Of a stretch of DNA of 64,000 bases, positions 20,361-31,987 are shown one piece after another. The DNA comes from Nitzschia sp. DOCU1 (lineage: Eukaryota; Bacillariophyta; Bacillariophyceae; Bacillariales; Bacillariaceae), in contig OX595988.1 in the NCBI GenBank assembly GCA_951394045.1, positions 1,116,001 to 1,180,000 of the forward strand, written 5' to 3'. The translations under genes were made by a program, and so were the position numbers. Numbering within the stretch: the stretch's first letter is position 1; every line of letters starts with the position of its first letter. Under the pieces are notes generated by a model. The model had not been told where the DNA came from and did no database searches. It was given only the letters and a program-made list of their open reading frames with translations.

Positions 20361-21078
20361 TTTCAGAATATCTATTACTTGACTGATTGGTACAGAAGAG
20401 GATGAAGCAAGGAATGCTTCAAAAAAAATGTAGAACTCAGTTGCCAAAAAGGGCGAGAATAAACGCTCACTCTCAAACTGCGGGTGGTGCAACAACATGC
20501 GGCAAAGATACGGATGGCCGCCATCGTCGCTGTTTGGGTGTTTGTGTTAGTTACGGCGTGACGAGGTGAGGTGGGCGCGCGCGCACGCAGCGAGCCGGAA
20601 CTGCATCATGATGTCATCATTGGTCGAATGAATCAATTTCGTCACGCAACTACCGGCAGAAACAACCCACACTACCGCTATTATAGTTTGTCACCATGAC
20701 CACTGCTATTGCGTCAGCCAGTCGGATGACTACCTACTTTCTCACGCCATGCCCTTGTACTATATCCGATACCAAATTTTCATATACTGGTGACATTCTA
20801 CTAGAGGAAATCGTGCCTAACGGTAGCTACTTGCAAATTTGTCTCAACGACATGCTTTTTTGACCAAAGCGACCAGAGCAAAAGAAACGAAACCAAGCAT
20901 AGTGCCACCCTACTCCTTGCTGCTACAAAAGCTAGTGACTAACGGTCGACAAGCAATACTATTGCTTTCTCTCACGCGCCCTCGTCCAATTCGAATCTGT
21001 CGTAATCTATTTTTGTAAAATGGCGACTCTTGTCAATACTACAATTTGTAGCCGCCAATGACCGCGCTCTCAAATGAA
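20361..21078. other. Spacer upstream of ADA2
   Basis: 718 bp with the ADA2 promoter side and the ETFB 3' end. A GCGCGCGCGCAC alternating run is near 20574-20586. No supported gene. Confidence 0.5.
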
Positions 21079-21843
21079 TTAGGCAATAACACCGGCTTCA
21101 TTGCGAAGCTTATCCAGTAGTTGATTTACATCCTCCACCATGATACCTTCCTTTCGCGGCGGCGGCTCAAAGACTTCGACCACTTCATTGTGAGGCGCCA
21201 AATCCACGCCCATATCGGCAGCCACCAGGGCATCGACCTTTTTCTTCTTGGCCTTCATGATATTAGGCAGAGTGGCATAGCGCGGCTCATTCAATCGCAA
21301 ATCACAAGTGACCACAGCTGGCAGGGCAGGAATCGAAATCGTTTCCGTTCCAGAGTCCGTCTCGCGTTCGACCATAATGCCACTGCCGTCCACGTCCAAC
21401 TTGGACGCAAAGGTCACTTGCGGCCACCCCAAAAAGCCAGCCAACATGGGACCTGTTTGTCCACAATCCGAATCAATCCCCTGTTTACCAAGCAATACTA
21501 AATCTGATCCTTCCTGTTCGACAACTTTTTGCAAGAGTTGTGCAATGGCATAGGGCTGTAATTCCATATAATCCGTACGCATGTCCGTCTGCACATGAAT
21601 CGCTCTATCACAGCCCATGGCGAGAGCTGTTCGCAGCGTTTCCGTACACTGCTTGGGTCCAATCGATACGGCCACGACTTCCTGAGCGGCCTTTTTTTCT
21701 TTGAGTCGGACGGCCTCTTCGACCGCAATTTCACAAAAAGGATTCAAGGACATTTTCACATTGGCCAGGTCGACCGCTTTGTTTTGGACGCGGACTTTAA
21801 CGGCATAATCCACGACGCGTTTGACTCCTACAAGAACCTTCAT
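21079..21843 (-). CDS. ETFB: Electron transfer flavoprotein beta subunit
   Basis: Mitochondrial matrix ETF beta, which passes electrons from acyl-CoA and amino-acid dehydrogenases to ETF-ubiquinone oxidoreductase. One exon, 254 residues, against 255 in human. The start at 21843 ([16 protein letters not shown]) matches the usual N-terminus; a frame extension to 21888 is unneeded. Signatures are [26 protein letters not shown]...[15 protein letters not shown], and the recognition loop [17 protein letters not shown], which in animals contacts dehydrogenases and carries methylated lysines. As in other species, the protein lacks an obvious cleavable presequence. It diverges from the SNF2 gene, with a CRE palindrome between them. 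Confidence 0.96.
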   Translation of the reverse strand: MKVLVGVKRVVDYAVKVRVQNKAVDLANVKMSLNPFCEIAVEEAVRLKEKKAAQEVVAVSIGPKQCTETLRTALAMGCDRAIHVQTDMRTDYMELQPYAIAQLLQKVVEQEGSDLVLLGKQGIDSDCGQTGPMLAGFLGWPQVTFASKLDVDGSGIMVERETDSGTETISIPALPAVVTCDLRLNEPRYATLPNIMKAKKKKVDALVAADMGVDLAPHNEVVEVFEPPPRKEGIMVEDVNQLLDKLRNEAGVIA

Positions 21844-22355
21844 TTTGAATGAATAATAAACTGTAATACAAAAGTTGCTTGGATGCAATGCAATATGACA
21901 GGGTTGCTTCAGAGAATAGGAATGTCAATGGCGGTCGGCAGAATGCTTTGGCTTCACATTGGCTTCTCCCACCGACGGGCGAGATCATGACGCGCCTTCG
22001 CCACTGGCGGACGGTAGGCCAACTTGCGAACACTTCGTGTCAAACAAAGATATGGGCCATAACCCACATTTAACCGTTATGACGTCAAACTTTGGTCGCA
22101 CGTCGGACAGGCGGCGACCGAAGGATCGAAAACTTCGAGCCAAACTCTGGCTGGCACGGCCGGCGCGCGTCCATTGCCATCGCGGCAAAACCGCAATCGT
22201 TGCGATTTGAACGGAAGTTTGTTTCAACTCTTCAATGCCATGGAGCAAGAATCAATCACCAACTACCAGTCCATGCTTCTTTTGATGGAATAGTAAATGA
22301 AAGACAAAGAGTAGTAGTAGTAGTAGTGATAGAAGTCGACAGAGGCATCCCCACC
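21844..22355. promoter_or_regulatory. Divergent promoter region, ETFB / SNF2 ATPase
   Basis: A 512-bp head-to-head spacer containing a perfect CRE-type palindrome (22080-22087) and an AGT microsatellite just before the SNF2 start (about 22310-22327). No gene. Confidence 0.5.
22080..22087. promoter_or_regulatory. CRE-type bZIP site TGACGTCA
   Basis: A perfect 8-bp palindrome about 237 bp upstream of the ETFB start and 269 bp upstream of the SNF2 start. TGACGT-type elements mediate CO2/cAMP and light responses through bZIP factors in diatoms. Function at this site is inferred only. Confidence 0.5.
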
Positions 22356-25300
22356 ATGTACTTGTCACGTCAACGAAGGAATAACCGAAAGCAGATGCGC
22401 GACGAAAAGCTTTTGAGATTAGAGCAACTACTCTACCCCGACTCGTCTGATGTTACACCGGGAAATAGCGAGAATTCGTTGATTGCATCATTGACATCAT
22501 CACCCGAGAAGAAAGCAGTCGGCGAGACTACAAAAGAACAAGAGGAAGGACCGCGAAGCGTGTCTTCTCCCGCAGCAACGGCTGGAAAGTTCGGTTCAAA
22601 AGCAACACCAGAGGAGTCGTCCATCCGCAAAACTACAACAGAGACTTCACCCACGAATAGTCATGTGTACCCCTGGACGCCCAGCAAGAAGCGTTCTCGG
22701 TCTTGGGAGAGTCCGTCGTTTTCGACGAAAAAAATTGATCCAAAGTGGCTCGATAGTACTACGAATTCATCCAAGCCCTCACCTTCTCCGGCCCCATTGA
22801 AATCGACTGGCCGTGCCAAGTTTCGCTTGTCACTGGGGGATAGCGACGATGATGACGACGACGACGAAATTGCCTTTTTCAAACGTCAGCCTCGTTTCGA
22901 ATCATCAGCGGCTCGAACGGATAGTACGACGAGCCGCCCAAAGCTTGGTCTGTCCATGGCGGACATGTCCAGCGACGACGACGAAAACAACAATGACTTC
23001 CCCAAGAGACCTTCCAAGAGTAACCACAAGACCACGTTATTTCCAGCAGCATTGAAAACGGCAGCAAAGGATGCCGTAGATAGTGATAGTGATTCGGATG
23101 ACGACTCGATCACAGTAAGATTCAAAGCTAGTCTTCTGAAACGAAAAGTACAACAGCAGCAGCAGCCGTCGCCTCGAGGAAAACCCTTGCCGAAAGCCAC
23201 AAACGCTCAAGATGCGGCAGTGCACGAGGATGATCCAATCGAGGAATTTGTGCCTACGCAAAAGGATAGCATTGAAGACGACGACTCGTCGGATGGCAAT
23301 GACCAGGACACGAAACCTCGGGCAAAACGGAAGGAACACTTATCGGATAGTAGTACAGATGAGGACGATGACAACGAGCTGCATGCTGTGGCCGTCAAGT
23401 TGCGCGATCGCAAGAACAAGATTGCGTGCAATCCAATCACCCTTGCCCATCAAGAAAATTTGCAACAACAAGAAGCGGCAGTAGTAGCAAGAGCCAGTGT
23501 GCCTGCCGTCTTGACGGGCAATGGAAATGGTGATGATTTGTGGTCCGACAGTGATCCAGAAGAAGTAGAAGAGGAATCTTCGTCAAAAAAGACCCGAGGA
23601 AAACGCAAGTCTGGGTCGTCATCAGGCAAACGAAAGTCTCCTGTTTCATCTTCTAATTCTGCCAGGCAAACAACAAGAGAGGGAGCTGTTGGCTCGTCGG
23701 ATGAGTTTTGGGAGGACCTTCGCGTTCTACGAGACCATGGTAGTATGCTTCACCAGTTGGATACAAAAGAGCTTCGAGGGACGCTTCATCCAGAGCTAGA
23801 AGACCCCAAGTTTGACCCTGCACCATTGGAACCGTTGGTGCTCGAGATGGAAGGTTCCGAGAAGGTCCATCAAGTACCCGCGGCGCTCAATCGCTACTTG
23901 GCGCCCTTTCAACAGGATGGTGTCCGCTTCATGTACAACTGCCTATTGCAAAACATGGGGTCTATGTAAGAAGGCTAAGGCGACAAAGCATAGTGAATTT
24001 CGACTACACTGTTTGGAAGATACTCACCGTTGCTTCTTTTCTTAGCTTGGGGGATGACATGGGATGTGGCAAAACAGTACAGGGTACGATTTTTCTTGGG
24101 AAGATTTGGCAGACATTACACGTCTTTCAACCTGTTACCGTCGCTCACCCTTTGTTCCTGTGAATACAGTTTTGAGTCTTCTGTCGGCCCTCTTTGAGAA
24201 GACTGGGACCGGTGTTGATCTGATCCGTTTGAACCAACGGAAGGAAGTCATCAGAGACTGGGCCGTGCAACGAGAACAGGAAGAAGAAGCAGCGCTATTA
24301 CAAGGCAGGATCTTGGATCGGTCCAAAGCTAGTTTGCCCCCTGATTTGAAGAAAAGTTTGCGTCTACCCGAACGGTGGTGGCCCGTCCTGATCGTGGTTC
24401 CACCAACGGTCTACCAGAATTGGCAGAACGAACTTGCTAGATTTACTCATTTCTCGGTGGCCTGCTACGATGGAAACAACAAGGAAAAGGCGGTGGCTCA
24501 GATTTGCAGTGGGATGGCTGAAATCATGCTAGCGAAAAAGTCTACTTTCGAAAAAGGGAACTACTTCAAAGAGATAAATGCAATGCCGGTCATCTGGAAG
24601 TTGGTAGTTATCGACGAATTTCACACGTGGAAGGTACGATTTCCTTTTTTTTCGCATCTGCCGAGGCCCGGAAACTGCTTACCTTCTCGTCTGTGTTGCG
24701 CAGAACGAAAGGACTGATGCATGCAAGAATCTTCGAGCAATGAAGTCCGTGCATAGGAGTCTCGTGCTCGCCATGACCGGTACTCTAATGTCAAACGATC
24801 ACAAGGAATTATGGAATTTGGTCGATCTTGTCGAAACAGACTATCTGGGTTCCTGGGATGAATTTAAGAACGAGGTTTCGGAGCCGATCAAACTCGGCAG
24901 GTAAGGCTACCTGATGAGTTTCCATTTTGCTCGAAATGAACCTGCATTGATCTCATGTTGTTCTTGTCCAATTGTAGAACCAAAACGGCTTCCCGTACAT
25001 TGATTGAAATCAGCGAAGCAAAAGCGCGTGCCTTGCAAGAAAAGCTAAAACGAATTTTGATTGAACGCAAGAAGGAAGACGTCCTCGTCTTACCGGAAAA
25101 GACCGAAAGGGCTGTCATGTGTGAGCTTTCTCCTCTTCAGAAACAAGTCTATCAACATGTTCTGACCCTGCCCGACTTCGAACTAGTAAGGACTGCAGGT
25201 AGTCCGTGCGATTGCGGGATCAATGCCGCTTTCTTTCAGCGCGTTCACCGGTTGAAAACGCGTGAGCAGCGACTTGCATACTACCGCGAGCACAAGGACG

Positions 25301-27433
25301 AAGTCTTGCCGCGGCGCGAGTGTTGTTACCAATTCCCGAAAAATCCACACTATGTAGAAGGTGGCGACGAGCCAGAAGTTCACCCAGACGCCGTGATCTG
25401 GAGAATGATGGAAGGCCACGCCGAGGGTAAACCTTGCAAACAATGTCCGTACTGCTGCGGATTCCCAGCATTGTCGAAGTTGTAAGTATTGAATCGATTG
25501 TCGGATTATTTTACTGGTCTTGCCGCTTACGGGATAACATGCTTTCTTGTAGGTACAAACTTGGAAGCCATCTGGCACTCCTGCAAGCAGCCCAGACACC
25601 TGGCTACCAGGAAATTGGCTCGCAGGATCACGTCACATTCACGAAAAGCCTAGAATTTGCAAAAGTGGCTCTTGATTCGGTCGTAGATCAACTTCCCGGG
25701 CAATCCTACATTCGACGCGATGGAATCATGGACGATCATTTTGCCCTGTCTGGAAAACTAAAGGTCCTTGACAAACTTCTGGACAATTTTTCCCACGAGA
25801 ATGCAAAAGTTTTGGTGTTTTCCCAATCGACAGAGTCGTTGGATCTTATCCAGAACTATCTCAAGTCCAAAGGGCATTCATTTTTGCGTATGGACGGGAA
25901 AACGCAAAATTCGCTTCGGCAAGATTTGGCTGACAAGTTCAACAATGATCCGACTGTTTTCGTTTTCCTTCTGTCCACCAAAGCGATGGGTGTAGGACTA
26001 AATCTTACGTCCGCGTCCAAGGTCAGTCGAAACTTTTGTGCTTGCCAATACGACCTTTTCTCCTCCTCACCGCTGTCTTGTAGGTTGTTATTTTTGATGT
26101 AGAATGGAACCCTGCCAACGACCAGCAAGCACAAGATCGTGCTTACCGTATCGGTCAAAGAAGTGACGTAGAGGTGCTGCGGCTAATTTCACAAGGGACC
26201 ATCGATGAGGTCAAATACTTGCGCCAGCTGTACAAACTCCAGCTGAAACAGGAAACGCTACAGGACGGCGGTTCAGATAAGCCAAAAGCTGCGCGATTGT
26301 TCCGTGGCGTCCAGGGACACACCGAAAGGAAGGGAGAACTTTTTGGGTACGAGAATCTTTTCCTGTTCAAGGACGGATCTTTCCTCACTGATATCTGGAA
26401 AGGATTAGGGCAAAAAGGGCACAGGGTGGAACCGCGGGCAAAGAGTGGTTTGGTCATCCATGAAACGTCCAAGTTGACTGACGCCTTATTAGGAATAGGT
26501 GCCGATCAATTTGAAGATGTTCTGAAAGACGAGTCGCGTCAGATCGAAGACATGGTGGAGTCAATGCAAGTGGGAATCGAAGAAGATAAGAAAGAGGAGC
26601 CTTCCTCCCGTGAACACAACGACGATTTTCGTGATGAGGAACAGGAACAGGTCGATCAAGAACTCGAGGATGATTTCGACGCTCGTGCTATCAACCATCA
26701 CGATTTGTTTCGGGACGATCGAGGAAGGGCTGTAGTAGGCGACGATGGCTCTGAAGAGGAGATGTTGGGTGGTGCAAGCCAGAATTTTGTTGCAATCTAT
26801 GAAGGAGGCGTCACGATGCCGGACAACCCGCAAGATGGTAGCATGGACTACATTGACGTCGATAATGATTCCAACCCCGAGCCCCCAGAGGAACGCGTTC
26901 TAGCATCCCATCATGACAACGACCTGCTTGATATTCATCCTCCTGCGCGCGCCCCTCATGTTGTGGGCGTTCCAACAAGAGCGGTCGCTCGTTTACCTCC
27001 TATGCGTGTGGTCGAACCAGAATGGGTCCTGAACTCTGACTCCTCGGCGACCAGCAGTCACCACGATGTGGAAGCAGAGGTTGGCGAATCAGCAGCCCGC
27101 GACGGAGATAGGGTAAATGCTGCGCACCGGGATAACATCGAACTAGGGGGTGGTGCATCGTCTCCAGCTGGGAACAAGGCCGAAGTAGGAAGCAGCGAGC
27201 ACGCTGAGCGAGACGGTGCATCGACGATGCTGAATCTGACAAGGAAAAACACGCGTGCAAAAGCAGAAGGAAAGTCATCCCGCGGCAGTCCAACGGCCAC
27301 TGCACCAAATATTAATTTGTTTGGTGGGACATCTGCCCACCTCAAAGACAAGACGACCGCATTTTCGACAGCTGACCTAGTTCTTCCCAACTACAAGAAA
27401 AAGAAATCAAAAAAGAAGAAAGCAAGTAACTAG
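22356..27433 (+). CDS. SNF2-family ATPase, ERCC6L2/CSB-like
   Basis: Nuclear SNF2 translocase, probably in transcription-coupled or double-strand-break repair. Seven exons (22356-23965, 24046-24083, 24170-24633, 24704-24900, 24978-25481, 25553-26021, 26084-27433) encode 1543 residues; all six GT-AG introns are 62-86 nt and in phase. The 38-nt second exon carries the Walker A motif ([13 protein letters not shown]). Others are [10 protein letters not shown] (Ia), VIDEFHTWK (DEFH box), MTGTLMSN (III), [10 protein letters not shown] (IV), [15 protein letters not shown] (V) and [11 protein letters not shown] (VI). A cysteine-rich insert between the lobes (SPCDCG...RRECCYQFP...CKQCPYCCG) recalls the one in ERCC6L2. 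The first about 450 residues are acidic and disordered, and the C-terminus ends in a lysine-rich tail that could be a nuclear signal. The start at 22356 has a good context (CCCACCATG). Confidence 0.9.
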
Positions 27434-27862
27434 GATGTATTAGCGCGTTGCGTCTCCAGCAAGCGCCTTGAAACGACTCGCTTGTTACGCTAATTCAAGC
27501 CATACCAATCTGTTTCCATGATTGTACTAGAGCATAGTTTGGTCTTTTCTTCGTTTGAATGAATCATCGATGCTAGTAGAGACAGCCCATGCTCCGTCGA
27601 GAGAAAGCATATACCGGCGATAGGTATGCATAAACCATATTTGCATACCAGGTATACATATACGGACGACAGTCGGACTCTTTCATTGTTCTCGTTGGTT
27701 CGTTTGATTTCCGTCGACCTGCGCGATCCATTTGACCATCAAGAAACAACCAACACCATGTGAGAGACAGCAATGCCACTCTCACCCTTGGTGGCCTCGT
27801 CCAGATACACTATTAGTGCTCTACTATATTCGCCGATCCACACTACATAACACTATTCGACA
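27434..27862. other. Spacer between SNF2 ATPase and PITH gene
   Basis: 429 bp. It contains an 8-bp inverted repeat, GGTATGCA / TGCATACC, with an 11-nt loop (27623-27649), followed directly by AGGTATAC. No gene. Confidence 0.5.
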
Positions 27863-28450
27863 ATGGAAGGGATGATACCAGGAGGCATGGGTGCCTTGGG
27901 AGGCATGCCGGGGGCAGCAGCAGCGGAACCGAACGACGATGGCAAGATGCTGGATCTGTCGGGAAATATTGAAAAGTCGGCCTGCTATGCCCGCAATGAG
28001 GCTGCCGGATATCCCATGTCCAATTTGTTCATTGGTGATTCAAGACTTGGGTGTAAAAGCGACGCGGATGAGCAATTAATTTTGCATATCGCCTTTCAAG
28101 AATTCGTCAAGGTCAAGTCCATCAAATTTGTTGCCTTCAACGATGGAAACGAACCGGAATCCAACCCGACTCTTGTCAAAGTATACGTGAACCGAGAGAA
28201 TCTCGGATTTGAAGATATCGAGGATGTCGATCCGACGCAGGTGTTTGAGTTGACCGCGGAAGACTTGCGTGAGAGTTCCGAGCCGATCATGACCAAGTTT
28301 GTCAAGTTCCAGCGAGTGAAGAGTCTAACCTTTTTCGTGGAAGAGAACAATGGAGGGGAAGTATCGGCTCTGGGATCACTGAAATTGACTGGGCGTCCCG
28401 TTGCTACTACTAACATGAACGAGTTCAAGAAGAATCCTAATGAAATGTAG
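27863..28450 (+). CDS. PITH-domain protein
   Basis: A stand-alone PITH domain, the module that attaches thioredoxin-like TXNL1 to the 26S proteasome; PITHD1-type proteins have little else. One exon, 195 residues. A Gly/Met/Ala-rich start (about 20 residues) is followed by the domain: LDLSGNIEKSACYARNE, SNLFIGDSRLGCKSDADEQL, ILHIAFQEFVKVKSIKFVA and VKFQRVKSLTFFVEENNGG, ending in LGSLKLTGRPV. No thioredoxin domain or CxxC is present. The start at 27863 is the first ATG. Cytosolic or nuclear location is likely. Confidence 0.92.
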   Translation: MEGMIPGGMGALGGMPGAAAAEPNDDGKMLDLSGNIEKSACYARNEAAGYPMSNLFIGDSRLGCKSDADEQLILHIAFQEFVKVKSIKFVAFNDGNEPESNPTLVKVYVNRENLGFEDIEDVDPTQVFELTAEDLRESSEPIMTKFVKFQRVKSLTFFVEENNGGEVSALGSLKLTGRPVATTNMNEFKKNPNEM

Positions 28451-29139
28451 ACACTTTTTACCGCGAGAATTCTATCCTCTGTAGAACTTTTCCCGACGAA
28501 TTGTGCTGCAATACAAGTTCTCTAGCTAACCCCCCTCGTTTCTCATTTTTGAGATTAGAAACGTCGTGCAGTGTAAGCAATAGGCAATTTCTCTGAGGAT
28601 GTACTCGAAATGTCATCACAACTAGAGCCGGAAATGCATTCTGAAAGGGGTTGATACCACTTACATCGCCGTCCAAAGAGTCGATCTACTGGCTAGTAGG
28701 AGCTTGTCTGTAGGCTATGTGCCTTCTCTAGTTATGGCATACCTTGCATGATCTGGTCCTGACTTCTTGTGAGGAACTATGGCGCCGACGTTTTACCCAA
28801 TGAGCAACACTACCTTCACGGAGATCAGGAGAAAGCAATTAGTAGCGCCCAGATCCTGCATGACCGACAGACGGACGAGCGGCGGGACTGACGGGACGGC
28901 GTCACTCCCGCACCTCTTCTCGCATGCAAAACAAGCTTGGAGTTCCCACCAATGCAGCAGTCCACCATGGAACGAAACGAAAAACGGCGACCGACATTAC
29001 CTTGTACTTTCCGAAACTATCACCCTGCGTGCCTAGGAAACTGTTCCAAGCTCCGATATTGAAAGCCAGAGATACATACGAGCCATTGTAGTCGTTGTCG
29101 CCTTGTAGGGAGTACGAGTAAAGAGAAACACTGTTCGTC
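28451..29139. other. Spacer downstream of the PITH gene
   Basis: 689 bp. Open frames of 70-85 codons occur here on both strands, but they lack recognisable domains. No supported gene. Confidence 0.45.
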
Positions 29140-29782
29140 ATGCCATTGCCACCACAAGCTGAGAAAGAGCCTTCGTGGCTCATTGAATTGTATCGGTACA
29201 CTGAAAGTCTGGGATGGCAAAAGCAAGTGGGAGCTTCTGGGACTAGCGCTGCTATTCGAGCCTCGCCACGCAAAGATTGGTACGTGGAACAAATCGTGCA
29301 TGCATGGATGCAAGCAAAAGCTGACACGCATTTCGTTTTCCCACCACGACAATAGCATTGTGATTCCAGCTCTCAAACAAAAGTTTAGCCTTCGCACCAC
29401 CAGCGATGGTAGCAGTAGTAGTGACAAGGGCACTGTCATTCGCCGTCACAATTGCATCCTCTTGCTTTCACGTACTCGCACCAAAGCCATGGTCTTGCAA
29501 TTCCGTTCCTTGCAAGAGTGCCTTGATTTTTCGGATTGTTTTGTGGCCTTGAACAACAGTATCGACGACGAGGATGATATTGAAGAGTCCGCAAATCAAG
29601 AGATTGCTGCCTTGGCGGCAGATCGTGACGCTGTGGCGGCATATTTGATTCGCATGTTGCACGAGCCATCCTTTGAGGCATTGGTGCGCAATGTGGAAAC
29701 TTCCTTACAAGCCACTCCCGACGGGGAAGGAATCTTGCACTCGTGGGTCGGTCGGGATTTTGGAGGAACCGCAAACTTCTAA
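29140..29782 (+). CDS. Small protein, possibly with a PH-like fold
   Basis: Function unknown. I join exon 29140-29279 to 29356-29782 (76-nt intron, GTACGT...CAATAG), giving 188 residues. The splice links SPRKDC to IVIPALKQKFSL in frame, and the start at 29140 is the first ATG after a stop. The sequence pattern (SWLIELYRYTESLGWQKQ, a beta-rich middle, then LQFRSLQECLDFSDCFVALN before an acidic segment) recalls the strand-plus-final-helix layout of PH-like domains such as Ran-binding or EVH1 folds. That is a weak, pattern-only inference. The C-terminal 60 residues look alpha-helical. Its stop is only 13 nt from the stop of the convergent MBD4-like gene. Confidence 0.55.
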
Positions 29783-29795
29783 ATAGCCGACGCTA

Positions 29796-31535
29796 TCAAT
29801 CCATGGCCTGCTTCTCTTGCTGGCGGCGGCAGTCTGGAGCAAGAACATCGGTTTGGCGTCGACGACTCTGCTGCCATTCGACGTAAGCACGAAGCGCGTG
29901 ATCTTTCGGATAGATATTCTTCCACTTGCGTTGCACGAATATCTCGTAGGCATCCGCACAATACTCACCACAATGGTAGAGATTCAAGATTTCTTGTCTT
30001 GTAAATTGACATTCAACAGTATCACTATCTCGTATTGTCCTGGCGTCTGTTGTTTCTGATGAGCAGCTAACCTCATCGGATGCCATAGCCGCATCTTGTT
30101 GCTGCTTTTGTGCCACAAGTTGTAGGTAGTCTTGGCAGAATCGTACAATCCCTCTGGCCCGACGATTTTTGATTCCCAGGGGAGCAATGAGATTAGTCAA
30201 CGTGGCAAGCGCGGGATCGTTTGCCGCCATGGCAATGACGGCCTGTGGTGCGGGCCACCATTCCAAAAACTGAGCCATTACTCCATCAACTTGATTGCGA
30301 CGAGTGCGATTCAACAGGATCGTGCTCATCAGCAATCGCCACGGTTCGTCGCCGAATAGTTCCTCCAATAGGCCCAACGGCGACGCTAGACTTGTAGTAT
30401 CGTTCCCATATGATTCATCCGAAGGAATATACGATTGATAGCCTTCCGGTGCTCGAGGTACAATGGTGGACCGTAGGACATTCCACCTTTTGGTACTATC
30501 GTCACCTCTTTTTCCTGTACAATCATCGATCGAGCTGTTTAGCCCTTCCGTACAATCTTCCGCTGACAACGCTCGTAGTACCTGTGTACCACTTGAATAG
30601 ACCTGGCAGTGGATGTAGCAACATACCGCATTGTGTCAGACCAAGAGCTCGTTGGAAAAACACTATCTGCGTCTTTGCCTTACCATGCCAGTACAGCAAT
30701 TTCGAAATGTCGTCCTTGGATGATAGCGACGCCACGAAATCCCTGAGGAATCTATCTGCAAGTTCAAATCCCCCAAGTTCGGTTTCGAGGGTGAGCAGCT
30801 CCGAGTTCGTTTCGTGGGTCTCGTGCCTGCAACAATGCCACAATCGCCATTTATGGCCAGGCTGGGTGCCTCCATCGTTGTTGTCGTGTCATTGGTCCAA
30901 GGCTCCTCCACCAAGTCATCGTCCTCCACAGGAAACTCTAGCTTGCAGGTCCAATGCTGGAGAAGTGCATGCATCGGCCGGTCCGTCCTTTCCACAAGCA
31001 TCTGTCTTAATATCCACCAATCCCGAAAAGGACCATATGCTCTCAGGTAGCACTGGTGCCGACACAAATGTCGAACCTGCCAGTGGCACTTCCTTGCGAG
31101 TCGTTCAATACAGGCACTGTGACCGCCAGGTCTTCTTGTTGTTTGTCCAATGGACCAGTCATCTTTGGCATCACTATCATCATTAAGATGTAATTTATCG
31201 AATTCCCGTTGCATATGAGGGCAGTCACGGAAATGAAGCATCGCCTCTTTCATTGTACCTTGGCATGGACCACATGCAGAAGTATTAGCAACGCCGGTAG
31301 CCGACGAATTAGTGCAGCGATGAATCATGCCGCTCCAGTCGCCAGAAGATGATGATACCCATGTTGCAAAAATGGGACCCAAGGCCTCCAAGGATCCATG
31401 GACACTGCCTGGCGATCGCAAGAAATACCGACTGTTGGGGGCGAGGCTGGATGGTGATGATTCCGGTTGGGCGGGGGCATTATTAGAAAAGTACGGACTG
31501 GCCTTTCGGCCCTGAACTTTTCCTTCCCCCATCAT
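29796..31535 (-). CDS. MBD4: MBD4-like mismatch DNA glycosylase (5' exons unresolved)
   Basis: HhH-GPD glycosylase that removes T or U from mismatches with G. The last exon (29796-30562) carries the catalytic domain: WRLLMSTILLNRTRRNQVD, LIAPLGIKNRRARGIVRF, and LYHCGEYCADAYEIF with the catalytic Asp, then YPKDHALRAYVEWQQ. This order and spacing match the MBD4 C-terminus. A 64-nt intron (30563-30626, GTATGT...TTGTCAG) joins it to an exon in another frame (HETHETNSELLTLE...ALGLTQC), which begins after a GTTGCAG at 30826. Farther upstream, coding character moves between all three frames up to the ATG at 31535. The first exon includes a Cys/His cluster (CGPCQGTMKEAMLHFRDCPH). No methyl-CpG-binding domain is seen. 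The catalytic end is secure; the 5' half is not. Confidence 0.72.
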
Positions 31536-31987
31536 GCCACCGACAGCAACATAATGAACTCTTTTATTGATTCTGATACTGGAAGACCTCCAATTATAAG
31601 AGTTGCGGGTTCCAACGCCATGGAAGACAACACCAAACTTGGAGCAATGGATTTTTGTTCACATGACAGGATCATCATCATGGATTATTTTTGACCAATC
31701 CGACCTTTAAAATGGCGGGAAATAAAGCCGGCTGGTCTCCCCGTCGTCAGTGTGCAATGCGGGGGATTTGGGACGCTTTCTGCGTAAAACAAGTAAAATA
31801 CCCCAGATGTGACCATTCCCCCTATTCCTTGCCCATTGCGCTGTATGACGGATGACGCCAGCCACGATGACGAATGAGACGCGATCGACCACAAACCGTT
31901 CATTGCCTCTTTGCTGCTGTCGACATGAGGAGGAGATACGACCACGGCTTCGCATAATAATACATTCCCAAAACACAAGTTGATGAG
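31536..31987. promoter_or_regulatory. Divergent spacer, MBD4-like / endonuclease-phosphatase
   Basis: A 452-bp head-to-head region with no gene or clear motif. Confidence 0.45.

Noticed and set aside
30410..31186. Plus-strand open frame of 258 codons
   Set aside because: Antisense to the MBD4-like gene. It has no recognisable domain, and the opposite strand carries the conserved glycosylase motifs.
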